From Rhizobium rosettiformans (GTDB taxonomy: Bacteria; Pseudomonadota; Alphaproteobacteria; Rhizobiales; Rhizobiaceae): 64,000 nt of DNA. Of this stretch, positions 25,396-38,577 are shown in pieces. How positions within the stretch are numbered: position 1 is the first letter of the stretch; every line of letters begins with the position of its first letter. The notes under the pieces are model-generated. The model was not told the DNA's origin. It did not search any database and saw only the letters and a program-made list of their open reading frames with translations. The stretch lies in the NCBI RefSeq assembly GCF_016806065.1, contig NZ_CP032405.1, positions 1,038,501 to 1,102,500 of the forward strand, read 5' to 3'. A program made the position numbers and the translations under genes.

Positions 25396-28300
25396 ATGAC
25401 GCTGCATGTCCCATCGCGCGACCTCGAAACCAAGCAGATCGACCACAACGATTCCATTCGATCTGCCTATTTTACGATCGAGGAGTTGCGGGAGAGCGCC
25501 GCTTCCCTGGCGCTGAACGGCGTCGAAGAACTTCCGGGTCTGATGGACTTCGACTTCTTCGCCCGGCACAAGGAAAACGAGCGCGAGATCCTGCGCGTCT
25601 ATCGCGCGACGGCGGCTGACGTCGAAGCCGGGGCTGCGATCACGCCCGCAGCAGAGTGGTTGCTCGACAACCACTACGTTATCGAAGAAGCGATCCAGGA
25701 AGTTCGCCGCGACTTCCCGAAGAAGTTCTATCGGCAGCTCCCGACGATGAAGATCGGAAGCCGCGAAATTCCGCGAACCATGGCTCTGGCCTGGCTCTAC
25801 GTGGCCCACACCCATTCGACGGTCAGCCAGGAAAGCATGACGGCCCTGGTCGAAGGCTATCAGCAGCACCAGACGCTGGAGATCGGCGAACTCTGGGCGC
25901 TGCCCTCGATCGTCCGATTCGTGCTGACCGAAAACCTCCGCCGCATCGCGACCCGCGTCGATCGTTCGCGCCGGATGCGCCGCCGGGCCAACGAGGTGGC
26001 CGACGAGATCATCCGCTTAAACGACCCGGTCGCGGCCGCGACCTATCTCAGCCAGATCGAACAGCTCGCCGACGACAACACCTTCGCGACGCAGTTCCTC
26101 TACCGCCTGCGCAATGGCTCGCAGAACACGAGCTTTGCCGTCGAATGGCTGGAAAGCCGACTGGAAGCGGCCGGCCGCAACGCCCAGGAGGCGATGGACG
26201 CCGAGCACAACCGTCTCTCCTCCGGCAATGTCACGATGGGCAACATCGTGCGCGGCCTGCGAGAGATCGACGACAAGGAGTGGTCGGTCTGGGTCGAAGA
26301 AGTCAGCCATGTCGACCGGGTTCTCGGCCAGCACACGGATTACCGCGAACTCGATTTCGGGTCGCGCAATGCCTACCGCAACACGATCGAAAGGCTGGCG
26401 CGTCGTTGCGACCAGAGCGAGATCGAGATTGCCCAGACCGCAATCGACCTGGCGACACAGTCGGTAGGCACTGATGGACATCTTGACGTCGGAAGCTATC
26501 TCGTCGGCAACAGACGGACCGAGCTGGAAAGCGCCATCGGTTACAGCCAGCCGCTCTCCCGGATCCTGAGCGACGGCATTAAGCGGCTGAACTGGCTCTC
26601 CATCGCGATCCCGGTCATTGCGCTCACCGTCGCAGCCCTTGCCATCATTGGATACTTCCTCAACCATGCCGGCCTACAGACCTCGCTCATCCTGATCCTG
26701 CTGCTCATGGTGTCACTGCCGGTATCCGAAGGCGCGACGGGACTGTTCAACACGCTCGTCACCTTTTTCGTCAGACCCGTTCGACTGACCGGCTACGAAT
26801 TCAAGCAGGGCATTCCTGAAGAAGCACGCACCCTCGTCGTTGTACCCTGCATGATCACCAAGCGCGACGACGTCGACGAACTCGTCCGCAACCTCGAAGT
26901 CCACTACCTGACCAACCCGCATGGCGAGATCTATTTCGCGCTGTTGAGCGACTGGAAGGACAGCCAGACGGAAGAAACCCCGGCCGATCTCGAAGTCCTC
27001 GATTATGCCAAGCGCGAACTCGCCCAACTCAATGGCCGCTACGATTTCGGGGGCAAGACCCGCTTCTACCTCTTGCATCGTCGTCGTCTCTACAACGAAG
27101 CCGAAGGCTGCTGGATGGGCTGGGAACGCAAGCGCGGCAAGCTGCACGAGTTGAACCTCCTGCTGCGGGGCGATCGCGACACGTCTTATCTGCCGGGCGC
27201 CAACATGGTGCCGGAGAACGTGCGTTACGTGATGACGCTCGATGCCGACACCCGCCTGATGCGCGACGCCGTCACCAAGCTCGTCGGCAAGATGCACCAT
27301 CCAATCAATCGTCCGGTTCACGACGAAAAGACCGGTCGCGTGATCAGCGGCTACGGCGTCCTGCAGCCGCGCGTCACACCCTCGCTGACGACGGGCAAGG
27401 ATGCCTCGGTCTTTCAGCGCATCTTCTCGATGAACCGCGGCCTCGACCCATACGTCTTCACGGTTTCAGACGTCTATCAGGACATCACCGCCGAAGGCAC
27501 CTTTACCGGCAAGGGCCTTTACGACGTCGACGCCTTCGAGACGGCGATCAAGGGCCGGATCGACGAGAACAGCGTTCTCAGCCACGACTTGCTCGAAGGC
27601 TCCTTCGCCCGCTGCGCCCTCGTCACCGACGTCGAGCTGGTCGAAGACTTCCCGACCCGCTACGAGGTGGAAATCTCGCGCCAGCACCGCTGGGCCCGCG
27701 GCGACTGGCAGCTCATTCCCTATATTGGCGACACCAGTCGCGGCATCACCAGCCTTGGCCGCTGGAAGATGGTCGACAACCTGCGCCGTTCGCTGACGCC
27801 GATCGCCTGGTATGCCGCCTCGGTTCTCGGCTGGGCCACCATGGAGCCGGTGGGCGCCACCATCTGGCAGCTGCTCTTGATCTTCAGCCTATTCGTCGCC
27901 CCGACCCTGTCACTTCTGTCGGGCATCGTCCCGCGCCAGACCGATATCGTTCCGGCGGCGCATTTCCAGACGCTGTGGTCGGAAGTCCGCTCGATCAACG
28001 CCCAGGTCGCGCTCCGCATCGTCTTCATCGCCGACAATGCCTGCATGATGGCTGACGCCATCGCCCGTTCTCTTTATCGCATGTTTGTCAGCCGCAAGCT
28101 GCTGCTCGAATGGCGCACGGCTGCCAGCGTCCAGTCGGCCGCCCAGGGCACGATCGCCTCCTATTACGAGAACATGCGCCATGCGCCGATCCTGGCCATC
28201 CTCTCGGTCGGCGTCGCGGCACTGCCGGGCGGCTATGGCTATCTGATCGGTCTTCCCTTCGCCTTCCTTTGGGTCCTCTCCCCGCTGCTCGCCTGGTATG

Positions 28301-31300
28301 TCAGCCAGTCGGCCGAGACCGAAGACAGCCTGGAGGTGCCGGAAAACGTCTCCTACGAGCTGCGCAAGATCGCGCGCCGCACCTGGCGTTATTATGAGAC
28401 ATTCACGACCGCCGGGGACAACTATCTGCCCCCGGACAATTTCCAGGAAACGCCAGAACCGCTGATCGCCCATCGCACCTCGCCGACCAATATCGGCGTC
28501 TATTTGCTCTCCGTCGTTTCCGCGCGGCACTTCGGCTGGCTGAGCTTCGAACAGACGATCGAGCGCATGGAGCAGACAATCTCCACCGTCGAACGGATGG
28601 AGAAGTATCGGGGTCATCTCTACAACTGGTACTATACCGACACGCTGCAGACCCTTGGCCCAAAGTATATTTCGGCGGTCGACAGCGGCAATCTCGCCGG
28701 CCATCTGATCGCGATCGCCTCGGCCTGCCGCGAATGGGCGGAGGCTCCGTCCGCACACCTTCAGGGCAACTTCGACGGCATCGGCGATGTCGGCGGCATC
28801 CTGCTCGAAATCCTTGAGCAACTGCCCGACGACCGAAAGACGGTGCGTCCGCTGCGCAAGCGTCTGGAAGAGCGCATCATCGGATTCAACACGGCGCTTG
28901 CCGCCGTCAAGCGCGAGCATGAATTCGCCTCGATCCGCATCATCAATCTCGCAGTGCTTGCCCGTGACGCACAGAAGCTGGCGGCAAATCTCCACCACGA
29001 GATCCGCTCCGAAGCGAGTGCCGAAGTCGTACGCTGGACGGAAGCGCTGGTCTCGGTTTGCGAAGCCCACATTGCAGACACCGCCTTCGACCTGTCGAAC
29101 ATCGATCCGCTGCGCCAGCGCTTGAGCCAGCTCTCTGAGCGCGCCCGGAACCTCGCCTTTTCGATGGACTTCACCTTCCTCTTCCGTCCGGAGCGCCGCC
29201 TGCTGTCGATCGGCTATCGCGTCGACGCACGCGAACTGGACGAGGCCTGCTACGACCTGCTCGCGTCGGAATGCCGTCTGACCAGCCTGTTTGCGATCGC
29301 CAAAGGTGATCTACCGACGGAACACTGGTACCGACTCGGTCGCCAGGTCGTGCCGATCGGTGCCCGCGCAGCGTTGATCTCCTGGTCGGGCTCGATGTTC
29401 GAATATCTGATGCCGCCGCTCGTCATGCAGGAGCGGCAGGGTGGCATTCTTAACCAGACGAACAATCTCGTGGTCATCGAACAGATGAACCACGGCCGCC
29501 GGCTGAACATCCCCTGGGGCATCTCGGAAGCGGCCTTTAACGCCCGCGACCACGAGATGAATTATCAGTACACCAACTTCGGTGTGCCGACGCTCGGCCT
29601 CAAGCGTGGCCTGGGCCAGAACGCCGTCGTGGCCCCCTATGCCTCGATCCTTGCGAGCCAGTATTATCCGGAAGCCGCACTCGAGAACCTGACGCGACTG
29701 CGCAAGCTGGGCGCTCTCGGCCCCTTCGGCTTCCATGATGCCGTCGACTTCACCCCGACGCGCCTGCCGGACGGCAAGAAGTGCGCCGTCGTCAAGAACT
29801 ACTATGCCCACCATCATGGCATGTCGATCGCAGCCATCGCCAACGTCGCCTTCAACGGCCGTCTGCGTGCGCTATTCCATGCCGATCCGGTGATCGAAGC
29901 GGCAGAACTTCTCCTGCAGGAGAAGACGCCTCGCGAAATCCCGGTCATGAGCGCGAAATACGAGCCGCAGACCCCGGCCAAGGGCCAGGCAGACCTTCTG
30001 CGCGCCGAAGTCCGCACGATCGAGGATCCCGCGACCAAGGACCGCGAAGTCGTATTCCTGTCGAATGGCCACTATTCGGTGATGATGACAGCCACCGGCT
30101 CCGGTTTCTCGCGCTGGAATGGTCAGGCCGTCACCCGCTGGAAACCCGATACGACCGAAGACCGCTGGGGCACCTTCCTCTTCCTGCGCGACACCGCAAC
30201 AAACGAGTGGTGGTCCGCGACTGCAGCCCCGCGCCGTGCAGCGGACGAACAGACCAAAGTCATCTTCGGCGACGACAAGGCGGAGTTCTTCAAGACCGTG
30301 GGCGACATCTCCACCTCGGTCGAATGCATTGTCGGCACCGAGCATGATGCCGAAGGCCGCAGGCTGACGATCCTGAACACCGGGACGGAAGACCGCTACA
30401 TCGAGGTTACGTCCTACACCGAGCCGGTGCTGGCTTACGAGGACAGCGACAACGCCCATCCGCTCTTCTCGCGCATGTTCGTCAAGACCGAATTCGGTCG
30501 TCGCCGCGACGTCATTCGGGCCGAGCGCAACAAGCGCAGCCCATCGGATCCGGATATGTGCGTCGCCCATCTGGTGGTCGACAGCGCCGGACAGGGCCGC
30601 CCCACCGAGTTTGAAACCGATCGCCGCAAGTTCCTCGGTCGTGGCCGCAGTCTCGGCGAGGCAGCAGCGTTCGATCCCGGCGCAAACCTCTCCGGCTCGG
30701 AAGGCTTTACGCTCGATCCGATCTTGAGCCTTCGCCGCGTGGTGCGCGTGCCGGCCGGCAAGAAGGTTCAGGTCATCTTCTGGACCATGGCGGCACCCAG
30801 CCGCGAGGAAATCGATCAGGCAATCGAGCGCTACCGTCATCCGGATTCCTTCAGCCACGAGCTCATCCATGCCTGGACGCGTGCCCAGGTCGAGCTTCGC
30901 CATATCGGCATCACCTCGCAGCAGGCGGCTGCCTTCCAGCATCTCGGCCGTTACCTGACCTATCCCGACAACCATCTGCGCGCGGATCCGGAAACCGTCC
31001 GCAAGGGACTGAGATCGCAGTCGGCACTCTGGCCCATGTCGATTTCGGGCGACTTCCCGATCTTTGCGCTGCGCATCAACGACGACATGGACATGGACAT
31101 TGCCCGGGAAGCGATGAGTGCGCTGGAATATCTGCGTCGCCGCGGCGTAGTCGCCGATCTCGCGATCATCAATGAGCGCGCGACATCCTATGCGCAGGAC
31201 ATGCAGCATGCACTCGACCAGATGGCAGACAACCTGCGCCACCGCCTGCCGGGTGGCCGCCAGCATGTCTTTACAGTCCGCGACGACCTGCAGGACGAAG

Positions 31301-33903
31301 GCGCGACGCTTGCGGTCCTCGCGGCAGCCCGTGTCGTGCTGCACACCCGCAACGGCAAGATCGTCGATCAGGTGAACCGCGCCGTCTCGCTCTTTGCGAC
31401 ACCGCGAACCATCGACGGCGAGCCAGAGTGGGCAGGCCTTCCGCCAGTGCTGCCGGCACCTGCAAAGGCGACATCGCCGGTCGACGGTTCCGACCTCGAC
31501 TTCTGGAACGGCTTCGGCGGCTTCTCGAAAGATGGTTCGGAATATGTCGTGCGTCTCAATGGATCTGCGACAACGCCGCAGCCCTGGATCAACGTTATCG
31601 CCAACGAGAACTTCGGCTTCCACGTATCCGCCGAAGGCGCCGGCTTCACCTGGAGCCAGAACTCGCGCGACTACCAGCTGACGCCCTGGACCAATGATCC
31701 CGTGGTAAACCGTCCGGGCGAGGCTTTCTACGTGACCGATCTCGGCAGCGGACGCGCCTATGCGACCGTGAGCGCCCTGAACCTCGATCCGGCAGCGACC
31801 TTCGAGACGCGCCATGGCATGGGTTACTCGACCTTCATTAGCCAGCACGGCGATCTCCAGATCGAACTGACCCAGACCGTGGATCGCGAGCGGCCGGTCA
31901 AGCTCACAAAGATCCGGCTGAAGAACGCGAGCCCTGAGCCACGCAAGTTCCGCATCTACGGCTATGCAGAATGGGTCCTCGGCAACAACAGCGCCCGCAC
32001 CGCCCCCTTCATTCTGTCGAGCTTCGACGAAGAGACCGGGGCGCTCCTCGCCTCCAATCCCTATGACATCAACTATTCGGGTCGCTTTGCCTTCCTGGCC
32101 GGACCGGAACAGCCGGACGGCTACACGACAAGCCGTCGCGAATTCATCGGACGCAACGGCACGATCAAGCTGCCACAGGCCGTCGCCCGCGCCTCCGGGC
32201 TCACAGACTCAATCGAGAGCGAAAGCGACCCTTGCGCCGCCATCGCCTTCGATGTCGAGCTGGCACCCGGTCAGTCACGCGACATGACCTTCCTGCTCGG
32301 TGAAACCGAGACAGCGGAAGCAGCAGTCGATCTCGTGAAAACGGTCCGCGGTTCAGGCTTCGAGACGGTCCTCAAGGCCAACCGCGATTTCTGGACAGGC
32401 TTCACCGGCAAGCTCTCGGTGGAGACCGGCGACAAGTCCTTCGACAATCTCGTCAATCGCTGGCTGCCCTATCAGGCGCTGGCCTGCCGGATCTTCGGGC
32501 GCGCCGGCTTCTACCAGGCAAGCGGTGCTTACGGCTTCCGTGACCAGTTGCAGGACACCCTTGCCTTCCTGACCGTGGAACCACAACTCGCCCGTCGCCA
32601 GATCCTGAACGCCGCCGCGCGCCAGTTTGTCGAAGGAGACGTACAGCATTGGTGGCTTCCGCAGACGGGCGCGGGTGTCCGCACCATGATCTCCGACGAT
32701 GTCGTCTGGCTCGCCTATGCGATCGATCAGTATGTGTCGGCCACAGGCGATGAAACGGTCCTTGCCGAACAGATCCCGTTCATCGAGGGACCGCAACTCA
32801 CGCAGGATCAGCATGACAGCTTCTTCCTGCCGAATGTCGCCGCCGAAACGGCCGATCTTTACGAACATGCGGCCCGCGCGCTCGACCTCGCCATTGCCCG
32901 GACCGGCGAGCACGGTCTGCCGCTGATCCTTGGCGGCGACTGGAACGACGGCATGAACCGTGTGGGCATCGAAGGCCGCGGCGAAAGCGTCTGGCTGGGC
33001 TGGTTGCTCGCCGCCACATTGGACCGCTTCAGGCTGCAGGCCGACAAGCGTGGCGACCAAGACCGCAGTGCCCGCTGGAGCGAGCATGTCGCCAAGCTGA
33101 AAACGGCTCTGGAAACGGCCGGTTGGGACGGAGACCATTATCGTCGTGGCTATTTCGACGACGGCTCACCGCTCGGTTCGAATGACTCACGCCAGTGCCA
33201 GATCGACTCCATTGCCCAGTCCTGGAGCGTTCTGTCCGGGATGGGAGATCCTGCCCACACCGAAAGGGCACTCGATTCCGCCGTCTCGAAGCTTGTCGAT
33301 GGAGAGAATGGCATCGTCCGCCTCTTTACGCCGGCTTTCGAAAAGCCTGAGATCGATCCGGGTTACATCGGTGCCTATCCGCCCGGCGTGCGTGAAAACG
33401 GTGGCCAGTATACCCATGCGGCGATCTGGCTCGGCCTGTCCTTGGTAAAGGCGGGTCGCCTCGCCGATGCCTGGCGCGTCTTCGAACTGTTGAACCCGAT
33501 CAATCATGCGAAAACGGCAGACGAGGCGGAACGTTATCGCGTCGAGCCTTATGTCGTTGCGGCCGATATCTATGGCGGCGACGGCTATGCCGGACGGGGC
33601 GGTTGGACCTGGTACACGGGATCTGCCGGCTGGCTCTATCGTTTCGCGGTCGAAGGCTTCCTCGGCATTCGTCGCAAGGGCGGTGTGCTTGTCGTGAACC
33701 CGGCCCTGCCGGAACATTGGCAGGGCTTCAAGGCCAAGGTCGACCTAGACGGCCGCAAGGTAGACGTCGCCGTGACACGCAATGCTGCGGGCTACGATGT
33801 GACCCTCGATGGCAAGATGCAGGCGACCAGTGCGGATCTGCCGCCTGCACCGCCGCCAGCCAAGAAGCCGGCGCGCAAGCCGAAGATCAAGGCAGCCGAA
33901 TAG
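25396..33903 (+). CDS. ndvB: Cyclic beta-1,2-glucan synthetase NdvB/ChvB
   Basis: A giant inner-membrane enzyme, about 2835 residues; known NdvB/ChvB proteins are about 2830. It makes cyclic beta-1,2-glucan, needed for osmotic adaptation and host interaction. Residues 395-480 hold membrane helices. A GT84 domain carries LDADTRL near residue 613 and the QxxRW-like HRWARGDWQL near residue 762. More helices lie at about 800-860 and 925-975. Next come the glucoamylase-like region (NYQYTNFGVPTLGLKRGLG) and repeated GH94 domains; the last has GGDWNDG near residue 2513, the Asp expected for the phosphorylase that sets ring size. The ATG at 25396 is preferred over a TTG ten codons upstream. Strong terminator downstream. 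Confidence 0.97.
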   Translation: MTLHVPSRDLETKQIDHNDSIRSAYFTIEELRESAASLALNGVEELPGLMDFDFFARHKENEREILRVYRATAADVEAGAAITPAAEWLLDNHYVIEEAIQEVRRDFPKKFYRQLPTMKIGSREIPRTMALAWLYVAHTHSTVSQESMTALVEGYQQHQTLEIGELWALPSIVRFVLTENLRRIATRVDRSRRMRRRANEVADEIIRLNDPVAAATYLSQIEQLADDNTFATQFLYRLRNGSQNTSFAVEWLESRLEAAGRNAQEAMDAEHNRLSSGNVTMGNIVRGLREIDDKEWSVWVEEVSHVDRVLGQHTDYRELDFGSRNAYRNTIERLARRCDQSEIEIAQTAIDLATQSVGTDGHLDVGSYLVGNRRTELESAIGYSQPLSRILSDGIKRLNWLSIAIPVIALTVAALAIIGYFLNHAGLQTSLILILLLMVSLPVSEGATGLFNTLVTFFVRPVRLTGYEFKQGIPEEARTLVVVPCMITKRDDVDELVRNLEVHYLTNPHGEIYFALLSDWKDSQTEETPADLEVLDYAKRELAQLNGRYDFGGKTRFYLLHRRRLYNEAEGCWMGWERKRGKLHELNLLLRGDRDTSYLPGANMVPENVRYVMTLDADTRLMRDAVTKLVGKMHHPINRPVHDEKTGRVISGYGVLQPRVTPSLTTGKDASVFQRIFSMNRGLDPYVFTVSDVYQDITAEGTFTGKGLYDVDAFETAIKGRIDENSVLSHDLLEGSFARCALVTDVELVEDFPTRYEVEISRQHRWARGDWQLIPYIGDTSRGITSLGRWKMVDNLRRSLTPIAWYAASVLGWATMEPVGATIWQLLLIFSLFVAPTLSLLSGIVPRQTDIVPAAHFQTLWSEVRSINAQVALRIVFIADNACMMADAIARSLYRMFVSRKLLLEWRTAASVQSAAQGTIASYYENMRHAPILAILSVGVAALPGGYGYLIGLPFAFLWVLSPLLAWYVSQSAETEDSLEVPENVSYELRKIARRTWRYYETFTTAGDNYLPPDNFQETPEPLIAHRTSPTNIGVYLLSVVSARHFGWLSFEQTIERMEQTISTVERMEKYRGHLYNWYYTDTLQTLGPKYISAVDSGNLAGHLIAIASACREWAEAPSAHLQGNFDGIGDVGGILLEILEQLPDDRKTVRPLRKRLEERIIGFNTALAAVKREHEFASIRIINLAVLARDAQKLAANLHHEIRSEASAEVVRWTEALVSVCEAHIADTAFDLSNIDPLRQRLSQLSERARNLAFSMDFTFLFRPERRLLSIGYRVDARELDEACYDLLASECRLTSLFAIAKGDLPTEHWYRLGRQVVPIGARAALISWSGSMFEYLMPPLVMQERQGGILNQTNNLVVIEQMNHGRRLNIPWGISEAAFNARDHEMNYQYTNFGVPTLGLKRGLGQNAVVAPYASILASQYYPEAALENLTRLRKLGALGPFGFHDAVDFTPTRLPDGKKCAVVKNYYAHHHGMSIAAIANVAFNGRLRALFHADPVIEAAELLLQEKTPREIPVMSAKYEPQTPAKGQADLLRAEVRTIEDPATKDREVVFLSNGHYSVMMTATGSGFSRWNGQAVTRWKPDTTEDRWGTFLFLRDTATNEWWSATAAPRRAADEQTKVIFGDDKAEFFKTVGDISTSVECIVGTEHDAEGRRLTILNTGTEDRYIEVTSYTEPVLAYEDSDNAHPLFSRMFVKTEFGRRRDVIRAERNKRSPSDPDMCVAHLVVDSAGQGRPTEFETDRRKFLGRGRSLGEAAAFDPGANLSGSEGFTLDPILSLRRVVRVPAGKKVQVIFWTMAAPSREEIDQAIERYRHPDSFSHELIHAWTRAQVELRHIGITSQQAAAFQHLGRYLTYPDNHLRADPETVRKGLRSQSALWPMSISGDFPIFALRINDDMDMDIAREAMSALEYLRRRGVVADLAIINERATSYAQDMQHALDQMADNLRHRLPGGRQHVFTVRDDLQDEGATLAVLAAARVVLHTRNGKIVDQVNRAVSLFATPRTIDGEPEWAGLPPVLPAPAKATSPVDGSDLDFWNGFGGFSKDGSEYVVRLNGSATTPQPWINVIANENFGFHVSAEGAGFTWSQNSRDYQLTPWTNDPVVNRPGEAFYVTDLGSGRAYATVSALNLDPAATFETRHGMGYSTFISQHGDLQIELTQTVDRERPVKLTKIRLKNASPEPRKFRIYGYAEWVLGNNSARTAPFILSSFDEETGALLASNPYDINYSGRFAFLAGPEQPDGYTTSRREFIGRNGTIKLPQAVARASGLTDSIESESDPCAAIAFDVELAPGQSRDMTFLLGETETAEAAVDLVKTVRGSGFETVLKANRDFWTGFTGKLSVETGDKSFDNLVNRWLPYQALACRIFGRAGFYQASGAYGFRDQLQDTLAFLTVEPQLARRQILNAAARQFVEGDVQHWWLPQTGAGVRTMISDDVVWLAYAIDQYVSATGDETVLAEQIPFIEGPQLTQDQHDSFFLPNVAAETADLYEHAARALDLAIARTGEHGLPLILGGDWNDGMNRVGIEGRGESVWLGWLLAATLDRFRLQADKRGDQDRSARWSEHVAKLKTALETAGWDGDHYRRGYFDDGSPLGSNDSRQCQIDSIAQSWSVLSGMGDPAHTERALDSAVSKLVDGENGIVRLFTPAFEKPEIDPGYIGAYPPGVRENGGQYTHAAIWLGLSLVKAGRLADAWRVFELLNPINHAKTADEAERYRVEPYVVAADIYGGDGYAGRGGWTWYTGSAGWLYRFAVEGFLGIRRKGGVLVVNPALPEHWQGFKAKVDLDGRKVDVAVTRNAAGYDVTLDGKMQATSADLPPAPPPAKKPARKPKIKAAE

Positions 33904-33922
33904 GCAGCCAATTCAGCAAACG

Positions 33923-33964
33923 AAAGAGGCCCCGCCATCGCTGGCGGGGCCTCTTTCTTTTTGG
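33923..33964 (+). terminator. Bidirectional terminator between ndvB and pyc
   Basis: Perfect 14-base stem (AAAGAGGCCCCGCC and its complement, 33923-33956) with a 6-base loop and a T-rich tail. It serves the convergent genes ndvB and pyc. Confidence 0.92.
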
Positions 33965-33980
33965 CTTATCGCCCCGGCTG

Positions 33981-37442
<3,462 letters not shown>

Positions 37443-37559
37443 TTCGATCTCCCCAAAACGATATGCCAGGGCATTGTGCACCTGCGAAGAAAAGTCATAG
37501 CGCGTTGTTTTAGGAAGTTCAATTTGCCTTGGTCGACCTCGAGAAGATTCCGCTCCGTC

Positions 37560-38297
37560 TCAGGTCACCAGGCCGAGACGAAACGACAAAGCCACGACAT
37601 GCTGGCGATTTTTCGCATTTAGTTTGTCCTGAATACCATTCATGTACCAGTCGACCGTGTGATTGGAAATTTTCAGGATCTTGCTGATCTCGTTGGACGT
37701 CAGCCCATCTGCCAGGTAGTTCAGCACTTCCATTTCGCGACGCGTCATCCGCGTATCGATCGGCTTGGCAGCCTCCGTTTCGTTCGCATGCTTGAACTCG
37801 AGCAGACGCCAATAGGCCTTCTTCGCCACAGCATCGAACAGCGCGATCTCAGTTGGCGACAGATCAACAGGACGCCCGCCGACCGTCATGTTGCCCAGCA
37901 GACCTGTGCGTCCATGAACGGGGAAAATGTAGCCATCCATCAGCCCGAAACGCATGCTGTCTCCGAGCATGCGCTCCATCCGCTTGCGATGCGGATCGGC
38001 GCGGAAGGCGTACAGCGCGTCGCGCCAGCGGAATCCGGCATGCGCCTGTCCGAGAAAGCGGATCGTCGGATCGATCAGGACGTATTTCTTGGCGATGTAG
38101 AGCTGCGGCCAACCTTCGGGCCAGTGGCCGGTGAGGACGAGGTTCATCGGGTTCTCGTCCGGCTTCGGCTGGCGAACAACCCCATAATACTCGAAGCCAT
38201 AGCCTCGAACCAGTTTCTCCAGCTCCGAAACAACCTCGGCTGCCGATCGGCATTCGTCGACGATGACAAGGAAATGCAGCAATTGGTTGATATTCAC
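37560..38297 (-). CDS. LuxR-type regulator with intact autoinducer-binding site
   Basis: A 245-residue protein: autoinducer-binding domain (about 5-160) and LuxR helix-turn-helix (about 175-240, MTRREMEVLNYLADGLTSNEISKIL-type, key part NEISKILKIS). Five of the classic signal-binding positions of TraR/LuxR are kept at the right spacing: Trp63, Tyr67, Asp76, Pro77 and Trp91. The GTG start at 38297 is supported by GGAGAG 6 bases upstream; the ATG at 38393 is not. No luxI-type synthase is in the window, so it may be a LuxR solo. It lies between pyc and ndvA and is divergent from ndvA, so control of glucan export is possible but unproven. Confidence 0.88.
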   Translation of the reverse strand: MNINQLLHFLVIVDECRSAAEVVSELEKLVRGYGFEYYGVVRQPKPDENPMNLVLTGHWPEGWPQLYIAKKYVLIDPTIRFLGQAHAGFRWRDALYAFRADPHRKRMERMLGDSMRFGLMDGYIFPVHGRTGLLGNMTVGGRPVDLSPTEIALFDAVAKKAYWRLLEFKHANETEAAKPIDTRMTRREMEVLNYLADGLTSNEISKILKISNHTVDWYMNGIQDKLNAKNRQHVVALSFRLGLVT

Positions 38298-38333
38298 AAA
38301 GTCTCTCCAAAATGCGCGTCTAAAATTACCATT

Positions 38334-38358
38334 AAAAAGCCACGAGCGACGGCTTTTT
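38334..38358. promoter_or_regulatory. Terminator-like hairpin in the luxR/ndvA divergent region
   Basis: AAAAAGCC-9 bases-GGCTTTTT, with A and T runs on both sides. It lies 37 bases upstream of the luxR-type start and 220 bases upstream of ndvA, where no gene ends. It could be an attenuator in either leader or the terminator of a small RNA. Confidence 0.45.
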
Positions 38359-38577
38359 CGGCCACGCGAAGCAATTTGAACGTTTACCGTCAAAATGGGT
38401 TATTGGAAACCTATGGCGGCGTGCGGAATTCTAGCTTCGACCGACCATCAAGCGCTGTCTGGCGTCGGTGGGATCTTGCGGCAGCATGGCTGTCGCATTA
38501 GGCATCCTTTCTGGCTGGCGGACTGCGCGAGCGGAAAATTCGGCGAGTTTCGCGACATCAGACAAAGGTAAACCCAG

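Noticed and set aside
29872..31848. A minus-strand open frame of about 650 codons opposite ndvB
   Set aside because: Shadow of ndvB codon bias; no domain or ribosome site.
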